From Desulfitobacterium sp. (GTDB taxonomy: Bacteria; Bacillota; Desulfitobacteriia; Desulfitobacteriales; Desulfitobacteriaceae): a stretch of 15,024 nt of DNA. The notes under the pieces were generated by a model that had not been told where the DNA came from, ran no database searches, and was given only the letters and a program-made list of their open reading frames with translations. This document shows positions 1 through 6,000 of the stretch, in pieces (position 1 is the first letter of the stretch; each line of letters opens with the position of its first letter). The stretch covers positions 1 to 15,024 of the forward strand of contig JAAZLD010000097.1 of assembly GCA_012799495.1 (NCBI GenBank). The letters run 5' to 3'. The translations under genes were made by a program, and so were the position numbers.

Positions 1-1
1 G

Positions 2-109
2 CTAGAACAGTGGGCTCATTTGCGACCGGAAAAGAGGGCTACTTATGTATTTGGTTTTAACCGCTTCTGCAGGCATTTTCCTAGTCCTTTAGATAAAGAA
101 ACAGTATAA
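2..109 (+). CDS. 3' end of an unrecognised gene (partial)
   Basis: An open frame enters from the left edge and stops at TAA (107-109). The 35 visible residues are rich in aromatic and basic residues and include VFGFNRFCRHFPSPLD near the end. I do not recognise the family and the fragment is too short to assign. It is called a real gene end because the stop codon is followed at once by a strong intrinsic terminator (112-157) and no competing frame fits better. Nothing can be said about its function. Confidence 0.6.
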   Translation, partial: LEQWAHLRPEKRATYVFGFNRFCRHFPSPLDKETV

Positions 110-111
110 TA

Positions 112-157
112 GCCACAAATTAAGAAGCCTTTAGAGGCTTCTTTGTTTGTGGCTTTA
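112..157 (+). terminator. Two-storey hairpin terminator
   Basis: The outer stem GCCACAAA (112-119) pairs with TTTGTGGC (146-153). The inner stem AAGAAGCCT (122-130) pairs with AGGCTTCTT (135-143) around a 4-nt loop. TTTATTAAATTTT follows on the plus strand. It ends the upstream plus-strand gene and could also stop the minus-strand lipoprotein transcript coming from the right, although the T-tract on that side is weaker. Confidence 0.85.
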
Positions 158-183
158 TTAAATTTTAAATCCTCTAATTTGGT

Positions 184-765
184 TTAGTTATTTTCTTTTT
201 CTACCATAGCCAAATAATTCTCAAAAGCAGATTCCAAACTAGGATTAATAATACCTTGGTATTTTGATTCATGATTCAGAATTACTAAACCAGGATGTTT
301 TCCTTGAATTTCAATTTGAACGGATGAAAGCTCAATAGCTTCTTTTTTTCCGTCAATAACAAGCTCAAAGGACTTAGTTTCTGTAAAGAAAGCCTCTAAA
401 AGAATTGTTGGATAATTATTTAGTTCTTCCTCTGTTAACATTTCTGATTGAGGACTATTCGGAGTCTCAATAGATTGAAGACGATTCGTAGTTTCATTAG
501 GTTGAAGACTTATCTGAGCTTCATTAGGGTGTATAGTTTGAAGATCTCCTAAAACTAAAGAAGCTTCAAGAAAAAGTTGTTGCAGTACAGCTGAATTAGA
601 ATTCCAAGTAAACTCTATGGGCCAGGTATTTATTTCTTCTTCATTTGTTATAACTACTACTTGGTAGTGGCTTTCTTTACTTAAAAAGGGTCTTTCTGCA
701 CACCCGCTACTGAAAAGGAATATGAGCAAAATGCAAAAACAAAAAACGAAACGGGCTTTTCGCAA
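184..765 (-). CDS. Predicted lipoprotein of unknown function with 9-residue tandem repeats
   Basis: A TTG at 763-765 is taken as the start because AGGAGGAG lies 7 nt before it, giving a 193-residue protein. A longer frame from TTG at 805-807 would add 14 residues and run across that ribosome binding site. The protein begins Leu-Arg-Lys-Ala-Arg, continues with a hydrophobic stretch to about residue 18, and has a lipobox ending SSGC with Cys22. It is therefore predicted to be lipid-anchored on the outer face of the membrane. About residues 85-115 form a Gln/Asn/Pro-rich linker of degenerate 9-residue repeats (PNEAQISLQ, PNETTNRLQ, SIETPNSPQ). The C-terminal half looks globular with beta character. 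No family is recognised. The gene is monocistronic and divergent from dinG. Confidence 0.72.
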   Translation of the reverse strand: MRKARFVFCFCILLIFLFSSGCAERPFLSKESHYQVVVITNEEEINTWPIEFTWNSNSAVLQQLFLEASLVLGDLQTIHPNEAQISLQPNETTNRLQSIETPNSPQSEMLTEEELNNYPTILLEAFFTETKSFELVIDGKKEAIELSSVQIEIQGKHPGLVILNHESKYQGIINPSLESAFENYLAMVEKENN

Positions 766-838
766 GTAATTTCTCCTCCTACCCTTATAAGATTCGTATT
801 TTGGCAAACTAGTTTTATAATAACATGATAATATATAG

Positions 839-880
839 ATAGTCCATTATATGGTTTCACTCGAGGGTGTTTAAACACCC
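839..880 (-). promoter_or_regulatory. Candidate promoter of the lipoprotein gene with overlapping palindrome
   Basis: Read on the minus strand, a perfect TATAAT lies at 851-846. The region 16-17 nt upstream, where a -35 would sit, falls inside the perfect palindrome GGGTGTTTAAACACCC (865-880). The -35 match itself is poor (TAAACA or TTAAAC). Transcription would start near 839, giving a leader of about 74 nt before the TTG at 765. A palindrome covering the -35 suggests a dimeric regulator, but this is inference. Confidence 0.4.
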
Positions 881-942
881 CCCTTTCTCCCCCATTCCTT
901 TATCAGATAAGTATATAAAATAACCTAAGAAAGAGGCTTACT

Positions 943-3735
943 ATGTACGGAAAAAAGTTGGTTGTTTTAGACCTGGAAACTACAGGGTTTGATGTATATA
1001 ATGATAGAATTATTGAATTTGCCGCTCTATGTATTCAGGAAGATAATGAGCCAGAAGTACTAAACTTTTTGTGTTCTCCTGGCCAACCTGTTTCTGGGCG
1101 CATCTTGAGACTGACAGGAATTACCCAAGAAGAATTAGATCAGGCTCAGCCTATTCAGGAATATAGGGAAGAAATCCTAACCTTTCTACAGGATGCTGTG
1201 TTAGTTGGTCATAATGTAGATTTCGACTTGGGATTTCTCCAATCTTCTTTAAATATCCATTTTCCAAATCAAGTTTGGGATACTTTGGAAATTACGAGGA
1301 TTCTATTTCCTAATCTTCCAAAGTATCGATTAAGTGATCTAATAAGATTTCTTGGTCTGGATCCTATCGAAAGAAGCCATAGAGCATTACCAGATGTTCA
1401 AGCTACTTGGGATCTACTTCAAAAATGTTGGGAAAAGGGATTAGACTTAGATCTGAGTTTTTATCAAAAAGCACTGCCATTGCTAGTTTCTTCAAAGTCC
1501 TTAAGCTTTTTTCAAAGTCTGGAGAAAGAAATCAAGAGAAAATTCCCGGAACGTCTTATCGCCACAGATTTGATTATTAACAATGATATGGGAATTTTTG
1601 AACAAATCCAGGAGGAACAAGATGAGGAGATTCCCACTTCTTTTTCCTGGATTGAGGAGTGTTTTTCTAAGGGAGGAATACTGGAAAGGAAACTCAAGGG
1701 GTATGAGAGTAGATTAGGTCAGGTAAAAATGGCTAAGGCAGTAGGAGAAGCCTTGATGAATTCTACCCATTTAGTTTCAGAGGCGGGAACGGGGACAGGT
1801 AAATCCTATGCCTATCTGATTCCTAGTCTTTGGTGGTCCAAAAAAACTGGCAAAAAGGTAGTAGTTGCTACTCATACTATTCCTTTGCAAGAGCAGTTGT
1901 TTAAGAAGGATTTGCCAATACTGGCAGAATTATTACCTTTTTCCTTCCGTGGAGAAATTCTTAAAGGTAAGGGGAATTATCTCTGTCTAAAAAAATGGTT
2001 ATCTTTTCACAATAACTCTTCTGAACTAGAGCTCGAAGCTAGACTTGCGATCTTAAGTGTACTGGTTTGGTTAAGAGAAACTACGGTGGGAGATTGGCAG
2101 GAAATAGCCCAAATACCCTACTTAGATAAAATCTGGGGGGAGATCAATGCCGAGGAGGAGAATTGTCTTCCAGGGAAATGCTCTCAGGCTAACCGTTGTT
2201 TTATGTTGCGAGCACGTAAGAAAGCAGAGTCTGCGGATCTTATAATTGTGAACCATTCTTTGCTTTTCTCAGATATCAAAACAGAGAGAAATATTCTACC
2301 AGATTATCACCAATTAATAATCGATGAAGCACATCATCTCCACCAAGCAGCTCTTCAGCAGCTAGGAAATGAAATAAGCCTAGAAGAAATTACTCAGACC
2401 CTCAACCTTTTAAGCCGACCTTTAGCTGGCAGCTTTTATGGTAATATCAAAGTCCGAACTCAATTCTGGGAGCAGACATTGCCCCTTCAAATCTGGGAAG
2501 AATTCCGGAGAAAACTAGAAGAAATACCTGAAGCTTCTGGTGAACTGCAAAAACAGGCCGTAGAGGTTTTTTCTAGTTTCGAACAGATCTTAGGAAAGGA
2601 AATATCTTTACGACTAACCCCTCAGTTGAGGGATGAAGATTGGTGGGAGACCTTGGAGGTGCAAATAGAAAACCTTCAAGGACGACTAAGTAATATTATT
2701 AGAATCCTCAAGGAACTCTATAACCTTGTAGCTAATTTAGATGATGAGGAATCCCAAAGTCTTGGCCAAGAAATAGGGGGTCGAGTGCGCAAACTTGAAG
2801 AAATTAAAGAGTGCTTTACCCTTGCTTGGCAACTTGACCAGCCAACAAGGGTGAGTTGGTTAGAAAATACTAGACGACGATTGGTCTTAAAAACAGCTCC
2901 GGTAGATGTAAGTGATATTCTTAGGGAAAACCTGTTTAAACCTTTGGATAGCGTAATCCTCACCTCTGCAACCCTTAGCATCTCTAATTCTTTTGAGCAC
3001 TTCTTAGAAAAGATTGGCTTGAGTGAAAATGTCTCCACTTTAATTGTTGAATCACCCTTTGCATATGAAGAACAGATGCAGCTTGTGGTGGTTCAGGACC
3101 TTGTTAATGAAAACTATCGGGACCTTTTTGATCCTGAAGAAGTAGCGGAGTTTATTTTTGCCGTTGGGGAGCGAATGGAAGGGAGAACTATGGTTCTACT
3201 TACTTCCCATCGTTTTTTACGGGAGATCTATTTGCCTTTAAGTGAACGGTTAGCTGAATCAGATTTAGATCTTTTAGCCCAGGGAATTGACGGTGGTAGA
3301 CAAGCCTTATTGGAATCCTTCCGCCAAAATCCGAAAAGTATTCTCCTAGGTGCAAATAGTTTTTGGGAGGGTATCGATATACCAGGTGAAGAACTTTCCT
3401 GTGTTATTTTGCTAAAGCTACCCTTTGGTCCTCCTAGTCAGCCTTTAACCGCTGCCCGGTCAGAATACTTAGAGGCTCAAGGTAAAAACTCCTTTTACGA
3501 ACTTCTTTTACCAGAAGCGGTGATTCGGTTTAAACAGGGAGTTGGACGCCTTATTAGATCTAAAACTGATCGAGGTCTAGTAATAATATGTGATAACCGG
3601 GTAGCCAAAAAACGCTATGGAAGAATGTTTTTAAACTCTTTGCCTTTAAAAACCCATATTCGCACAACCCAAGAACAAATTATCGATAAAATAGCCCTAT
3701 GGATTGACGAAGAAAGGGAGAAGGAATTTCTTTAA
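943..3735 (+). CDS. dinG: DinG-type ATP-dependent helicase with N-terminal DEDDh 3'-5' exonuclease
   Basis: This is a cytoplasmic DNA repair or replication-restart enzyme of 930 residues. Residues 1-160 are a DnaQ/epsilon-like exonuclease: Asp10 and Glu12 in LDLETTG, Asp95 in HNVDFD, and His146 with Asp151 in the HRALPD motif. The superfamily 2 (XPD/DinG) helicase part has Walker A at 282-288 with Lys287, a DEAH box at 461-464, and motif VI QGVGRLIR at 865-872. Cys348, Cys408, Cys413 and Cys419 show the C-x4-C-x5-C spacing of the [4Fe-4S] cluster in Escherichia coli DinG, so a cluster-bearing helicase is expected. This matters because some Firmicute DinG proteins are known to lack the cluster. 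The start has AAGAGG 6 nt upstream of ATG. pssA follows after 69 bp and is probably co-transcribed. Confidence 0.93.
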   Translation: MYGKKLVVLDLETTGFDVYNDRIIEFAALCIQEDNEPEVLNFLCSPGQPVSGRILRLTGITQEELDQAQPIQEYREEILTFLQDAVLVGHNVDFDLGFLQSSLNIHFPNQVWDTLEITRILFPNLPKYRLSDLIRFLGLDPIERSHRALPDVQATWDLLQKCWEKGLDLDLSFYQKALPLLVSSKSLSFFQSLEKEIKRKFPERLIATDLIINNDMGIFEQIQEEQDEEIPTSFSWIEECFSKGGILERKLKGYESRLGQVKMAKAVGEALMNSTHLVSEAGTGTGKSYAYLIPSLWWSKKTGKKVVVATHTIPLQEQLFKKDLPILAELLPFSFRGEILKGKGNYLCLKKWLSFHNNSSELELEARLAILSVLVWLRETTVGDWQEIAQIPYLDKIWGEINAEEENCLPGKCSQANRCFMLRARKKAESADLIIVNHSLLFSDIKTERNILPDYHQLIIDEAHHLHQAALQQLGNEISLEEITQTLNLLSRPLAGSFYGNIKVRTQFWEQTLPLQIWEEFRRKLEEIPEASGELQKQAVEVFSSFEQILGKEISLRLTPQLRDEDWWETLEVQIENLQGRLSNIIRILKELYNLVANLDDEESQSLGQEIGGRVRKLEEIKECFTLAWQLDQPTRVSWLENTRRRLVLKTAPVDVSDILRENLFKPLDSVILTSATLSISNSFEHFLEKIGLSENVSTLIVESPFAYEEQMQLVVVQDLVNENYRDLFDPEEVAEFIFAVGERMEGRTMVLLTSHRFLREIYLPLSERLAESDLDLLAQGIDGGRQALLESFRQNPKSILLGANSFWEGIDIPGEELSCVILLKLPFGPPSQPLTAARSEYLEAQGKNSFYELLLPEAVIRFKQGVGRLIRSKTDRGLVIICDNRVAKKRYGRMFLNSLPLKTHIRTTQEQIIDKIALWIDEEREKEFL

Positions 3736-3738
3736 TTT

Positions 3739-3779
3739 TCTCCTAAAAGATGTTAGAATTTTTAAGAGTGGTTAGGAGA
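3739..3779 (+). repeat. 8-bp inverted repeat between dinG and pssA
   Basis: TCTCCTAA (3739-3746) and TTAGGAGA (3772-3779) are perfectly complementary around a 25-nt loop. No T-tract follows, so it does not read as a terminator. The right arm resembles a ribosome binding site but lies about 25 nt from the nearest possible pssA start. Confidence 0.35.
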
Positions 3780-3804
3780 TACAGAGTTGGGAGTGTGAAG
3801 TTCC

Positions 3805-4332
3805 GTGACTGGTAAGTCCATGAAGGTAGAGATGATACCAAGTATTATTACATTAGCAAATCTTTTCTTTGGATTCTTAGCTATTATCTGGACAATAAAT
3901 GGTGATTATCAAGTAGCAGCAATTTTTATACTTTTATCTGTCCTTATGGATGGAATGGACGGTAAAGTAGCTCGGAGACTGGCTGTGACTTCGGAATTTG
4001 GTCGGGAATTGGACTCATTATGTGATGTTGTTTCTTTTGGTATTGCTCCCGCTGTGTTGACTTACAAGGTATTACTAGAGACTAATATGGGGGTATGGGG
4101 TATGCTTTTAGCGGCAGCTTTTGCCCTTTGTGGAGCGGTACGCTTGGCCAGGTTCAATGTAATGAAAATCTCCACTCATTTTATGGGTGTTCCCATAACT
4201 GTAGCTGGTGGTTTGATGGCATTTTTGGTACTTTTTCATAATAATATTCCTTGGTTTGTCTATCCTGTGGTTATGGTATTGCTCTCGATTCTAATGGTAT
4301 CTACTATTAAGGTCCCTAAATTGGGGAAATAA
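3805..4332 (+). CDS. pssA: CDP-diacylglycerol--serine O-phosphatidyltransferase
   Basis: This is an integral membrane enzyme of phospholipid synthesis. It transfers the phosphatidyl group of CDP-diacylglycerol to L-serine, giving phosphatidylserine, the precursor of phosphatidylethanolamine. The CDP-alcohol phosphotransferase signature is complete: Asp52-Gly53, Ala56-Arg57, Gly66, Asp70 and Asp74 fit DG-x2-AR-x8-G-x3-D-x3-D exactly. Several hydrophobic helices surround it (about 10-30, 36-50, 75-100, 120-170). The length of 175 matches Bacillus-type PssA. An in-frame TGA at 3796-3798 limits the start to GTG 3805 or ATG 3820. Both have weak ribosome binding sites, so the start is uncertain by five codons. 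A related CDP-alcohol transferase such as PgsA cannot be fully excluded, but the N-terminal IPSIITLANLFFG stretch is typical of PssA. Confidence 0.88.
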   Translation: MTGKSMKVEMIPSIITLANLFFGFLAIIWTINGDYQVAAIFILLSVLMDGMDGKVARRLAVTSEFGRELDSLCDVVSFGIAPAVLTYKVLLETNMGVWGMLLAAAFALCGAVRLARFNVMKISTHFMGVPITVAGGLMAFLVLFHNNIPWFVYPVVMVLLSILMVSTIKVPKLGK

Positions 4333-4428
4333 TAAGTGAATCAGATTACAGTTAGCTATAAAGTAGAAAGCGTCTATAAGTTAGAAAATTGATTATGGAA
4401 AATAAAGCATAAGGTCAAAGTTCAAGAT

Positions 4429-4467
4429 AAAAGTACAAAGATTAAATTCTTTGTGCTTTTTCTTTTT
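4429..4467 (+). terminator. Intrinsic terminator after pssA
   Basis: AAAAGTACAAAG (4429-4440) pairs with CTTTGTGCTTTT (4449-4460), 12 pairs including one G-U, around the 8-nt loop ATTAAATT. TCTTTTT follows. It lies about 100 bp after the pssA stop. The stretch between 4333 and 4428 shows no gene or clear signal. Confidence 0.75.
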
Positions 4468-4474
4468 CAATCTT

Positions 4475-4505
4475 TTGCACCGATTATATAAATATTGCAT
4501 ATAGT
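4475..4505 (+). promoter_or_regulatory. Candidate SigA promoter of the 117-residue gene
   Basis: TTGCAC (4475-4480) and TATAGT (4500-4505) are separated by 19 bp, slightly long. Transcription would start near 4512. This supports ATG 4543 as the start codon, because the upstream in-frame TTG at 4495 would not be in the transcript. Confidence 0.4.
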
Positions 4506-4542
4506 ATGGCACGGAAATACTGTGTGGAGGGAAGGGAAAGCA

Positions 4543-4896
4543 ATGGATAGTCAACAAGTAAATTGGGCAAATGTGGGTATGAGAATGGTCCAGGGTTTAA
4601 CTACAGTTATTGATGCTATTAGGCAACTAGATGCTCAAGAAGCTTCTTTAGTTATGAGATTATTAGGTAAGACATGTATGAAAACTATGCCTGAGGGGGT
4701 TGGTCATCAATTTGGTATCGCCTTAGTTGAAACCAGTGCCCAATTAGCTATGAGGGAAAAGCTAGTTGTGGAAGATGTTCTCAGAATTATTAGTTCTATA
4801 ATCGGTCGCCTATATTTTACAGCCAACACCGAAGAAGAAAAACTCTTAGTTGCCCAATTAGAAGAGGCAGTTAAGAATTATCAAGTTATGTTATAA
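4543..4896 (+). CDS. Unknown 117-residue helical cytoplasmic protein
   Basis: I do not recognise this gene. The protein has no signal peptide, no membrane segment and only one cysteine, and it reads as largely alpha-helical. Its middle contains many alternating hydrophobic positions (VIDAIRQLDAQEASLVMRLL, then VVEDVLRIISSIIGRLYF) and its C-terminus is acidic and amphipathic (EEEKLLVAQLEEAVKNY). ATG 4543 is chosen because GAAGGGA lies 5 nt upstream and GGAGG further back; the 16 codons before it in the same frame lie across the probable promoter. The next gene downstream is the putative spoVM, 69 bp away with no terminator between, so they may be co-transcribed. A sporulation role would be guilt by association only. 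Confidence 0.65.
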   Translation: MDSQQVNWANVGMRMVQGLTTVIDAIRQLDAQEASLVMRLLGKTCMKTMPEGVGHQFGIALVETSAQLAMREKLVVEDVLRIISSIIGRLYFTANTEEEKLLVAQLEEAVKNYQVML

Positions 4897-4965
4897 AGTT
4901 TTTCAGTAATTCAAATATATATTTAACAACTTATTATTAAATAATGAGGAAAGAGGTGATAGGGA

Positions 4966-5031
4966 ATGAAAGTTTATTATTTTCGCTTACCAGAGTTTGT
5001 TCTTAATTTTTTGAGAAAAGTTATTAAATAG
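4966..5031 (+). CDS. spoVM: Putative SpoVM, 21-residue sporulation membrane-curvature peptide
   Basis: This 21-codon ORF is preceded by GAGGTGAT (4953-4960), a near-perfect Shine-Dalgarno 5 nt before ATG. The peptide aligns without gaps to Bacillus subtilis SpoVM (26 residues): Met1, Lys2, Tyr4, Leu8, Pro9, Phe11 and Arg17 are identical, and Arg7 replaces Lys. In B. subtilis SpoVM is an amphipathic helix that recognises the convex outer forespore membrane and anchors the SpoIVA coat scaffold; Pro9 is functionally important there. Here the C-terminus is five residues shorter and ends in a basic Arg-Lys-Val-Ile-Lys segment. The ORF fits between two genes and overlaps nothing. Main doubt: short peptides can match by chance, but the strong ribosome binding site, the position-exact pattern and the presence of spo0A nearby argue for it. 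Confidence 0.78.
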   Translation: MKVYYFRLPEFVLNFLRKVIK

Positions 5032-5054
5032 GGCAAAAGAAAAATACTTAAACC

Positions 5055-5071
5055 ATGGCATGAAATGCCAT
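5055..5071. repeat. Perfect hairpin or operator-like dyad ATGGCAT-gaa-ATGCCAT
   Basis: Seven perfect base pairs enclose a 3-nt loop between the putative spoVM and the 5117 gene. No T-tract follows on the plus strand, so termination would be weak at best. It lies just upstream of the -10-like TATAGT (5085-5090) and could be an operator for the following gene. Confidence 0.4.
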
Positions 5072-5116
5072 TCCCTCCATAAGATATAGTATAGAGACAA
5101 GCAAGGAGGGAAAAAT

Positions 5117-5578
5117 ATGGCGGGCAGTAGATATGTCTGGTTATTAGGAATTACTCTTTTGTGTATGGCTGGAATAATAGCCTGGAAATCTCCTCAGGCG
5201 GTTATGGTTGCTTTAACGGAGCCGGTCTATGCTGATTCCTCTCAAGCTTCTATTCAGCGTTTCTGGGGATATTTAGATACTAGGCAATTGGACTTAGCGG
5301 AAAAAATGTTAGCTCCAGAGCTTCAACCGTTAGGTAAACATGAATATGAGGTTTGGCAAAAACGCGTCTTGAATAACCCTTTACTCAGTTTAAGAAAGGT
5401 GGAATTTCTAAAGACTGACAACCCTCATGAAAATTGTAACCTTAGTATGGTAAATGTGGAATGGACCTCCTCTCATAAGGAGAAAATAGTTGAAACATAT
5501 ATTATAGAAACACTTCCAACTGAAGAAGGTTGGAAAATTATCCAAATTCAAAAAGCAAATAATCACCCTTTAGCATAA
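5117..5578 (+). CDS. Unknown exported or membrane-anchored protein, 153 residues
   Basis: The N-terminus carries a hydrophobic helix (about residues 7-23). A further apolar stretch ends in VYA followed by Asp40-Ser-Ser, a possible signal peptidase I site after Ala39, so the protein is either secreted or anchored with an extracellular domain. The remaining 110 residues (SIQRFWGYLDTRQLDLAEKM, then a WQKR helix and strands ending GWKIIQIQK) resemble the small alpha+beta NTF2-like fold. That is an impression of pattern, not an identified family. The start is firm: AAGGAGGG lies 6 nt before ATG. A terminator follows directly. The upstream -10 region is ambiguous: TATAGT at 5085-5090 lacks a -35, and CATAagaTA at 5078-5086 fits the SigK -10 pattern without a matching -35. 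Confidence 0.75.
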   Translation: MAGSRYVWLLGITLLCMAGIIAWKSPQAVMVALTEPVYADSSQASIQRFWGYLDTRQLDLAEKMLAPELQPLGKHEYEVWQKRVLNNPLLSLRKVEFLKTDNPHENCNLSMVNVEWTSSHKEKIVETYIIETLPTEEGWKIIQIQKANNHPLA

Positions 5579-5581
5579 GAT

Positions 5582-5602
5582 GGCGCGAAATGCGCCTTTT
5601 TT
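5582..5602 (+). terminator. Intrinsic terminator
   Basis: GGCGC (5582-5586) pairs with GCGCC (5592-5596) around GAAAT, followed by six T. It begins three bases after the stop codon of the 5117 gene. Confidence 0.85.
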
Positions 5603-5733
5603 GTTTAAAGGGGCTTTTTTGTTTTAACGGGTATAATTCTACCTAAAATAGCTTAAACTTGAAGAAAGACTCATGGTATTTTCAAAAATTGTTGTAAATA
5701 ACACACTAAGAAGTGCTATAGGTCACAATGAAT

Positions 5734-5813
5734 TATAATTTTATCTGGTACAATAATGCTAGAAGAAGTTAATGGTACAAAAAACCAGAAGAATCTTTTC
5801 TGGTCTAATAATG
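5734..5813 (+). promoter_or_regulatory. Leader of the redox unit: perfect -10, direct repeat and hairpin
   Basis: TATAAT (5734-5739) is a perfect -10 with no recognisable -35, and a second -10-like TACAAT follows at 5749-5754. TCTGGTACAATAATG (5744-5758) recurs 55 bp later as TCTGGTCTAATAATG (5799-5813), 13 of 15 bases identical. The second copy is the right arm of a hairpin, ACCAGAA (5784-5790) with TTCTGGT (5798-5804). The rest of the gap from 5603 to 5733 shows no gene. The absence of a -35 suggests dependence on an activator; this is inference. Confidence 0.35.
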
Positions 5814-5837
5814 TAAATTATTAAGGAGGAAATAAAC

Positions 5838-5984
5838 ATGTCAGATAAAAAGAAGGAAAATATTGAATTAGAATGCTCCCATTGTGCAACTGTCAGCGAA
5901 CTTACTCCCGTGGTTACTTATGTCCATCAAGGGGAAGAAAAGTATTGCTGTGTACGCTGTCTTCCTGCATTGATTCATGGGTAA
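5838..5984 (+). CDS. Cys-rich 48-residue mini-protein (zinc-ribbon-like)
   Basis: A short gene with a strong ribosome binding site (AAGGAGGA, 5823-5830, 7 nt before ATG) and a stop 16 bp before the next start. It has Cys13-x2-Cys16 and Cys37-Cys38-x2-Cys41, a two-knuckle pattern typical of small zinc ribbons or redox-metal sites. A lysine-rich N-terminus (MSDKKKE) and about 20 residues with strand character lie around and between the knuckles. I do not recognise a named family. It is surely translated with the following siroheme-type protein, so a role in metal or cofactor handling or electron transfer for that enzyme is plausible but inferred. No signal peptide: cytoplasmic. Confidence 0.75.
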   Translation: MSDKKKENIELECSHCATVSELTPVVTYVHQGEEKYCCVRCLPALIHG

Positions 5985-6000
5985 TCTTGAGGTGGAAAAA

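Noticed and set aside
5689..5728. Rex- or Crp/Fnr-like sites upstream of the redox operon (TTGTTGTAAATAACACA; TCACAA half-site)
   Set aside because: The Rex-like dyad has the wrong spacing (6 instead of 8 between half-sites) and the Fnr-like site has only one good half.
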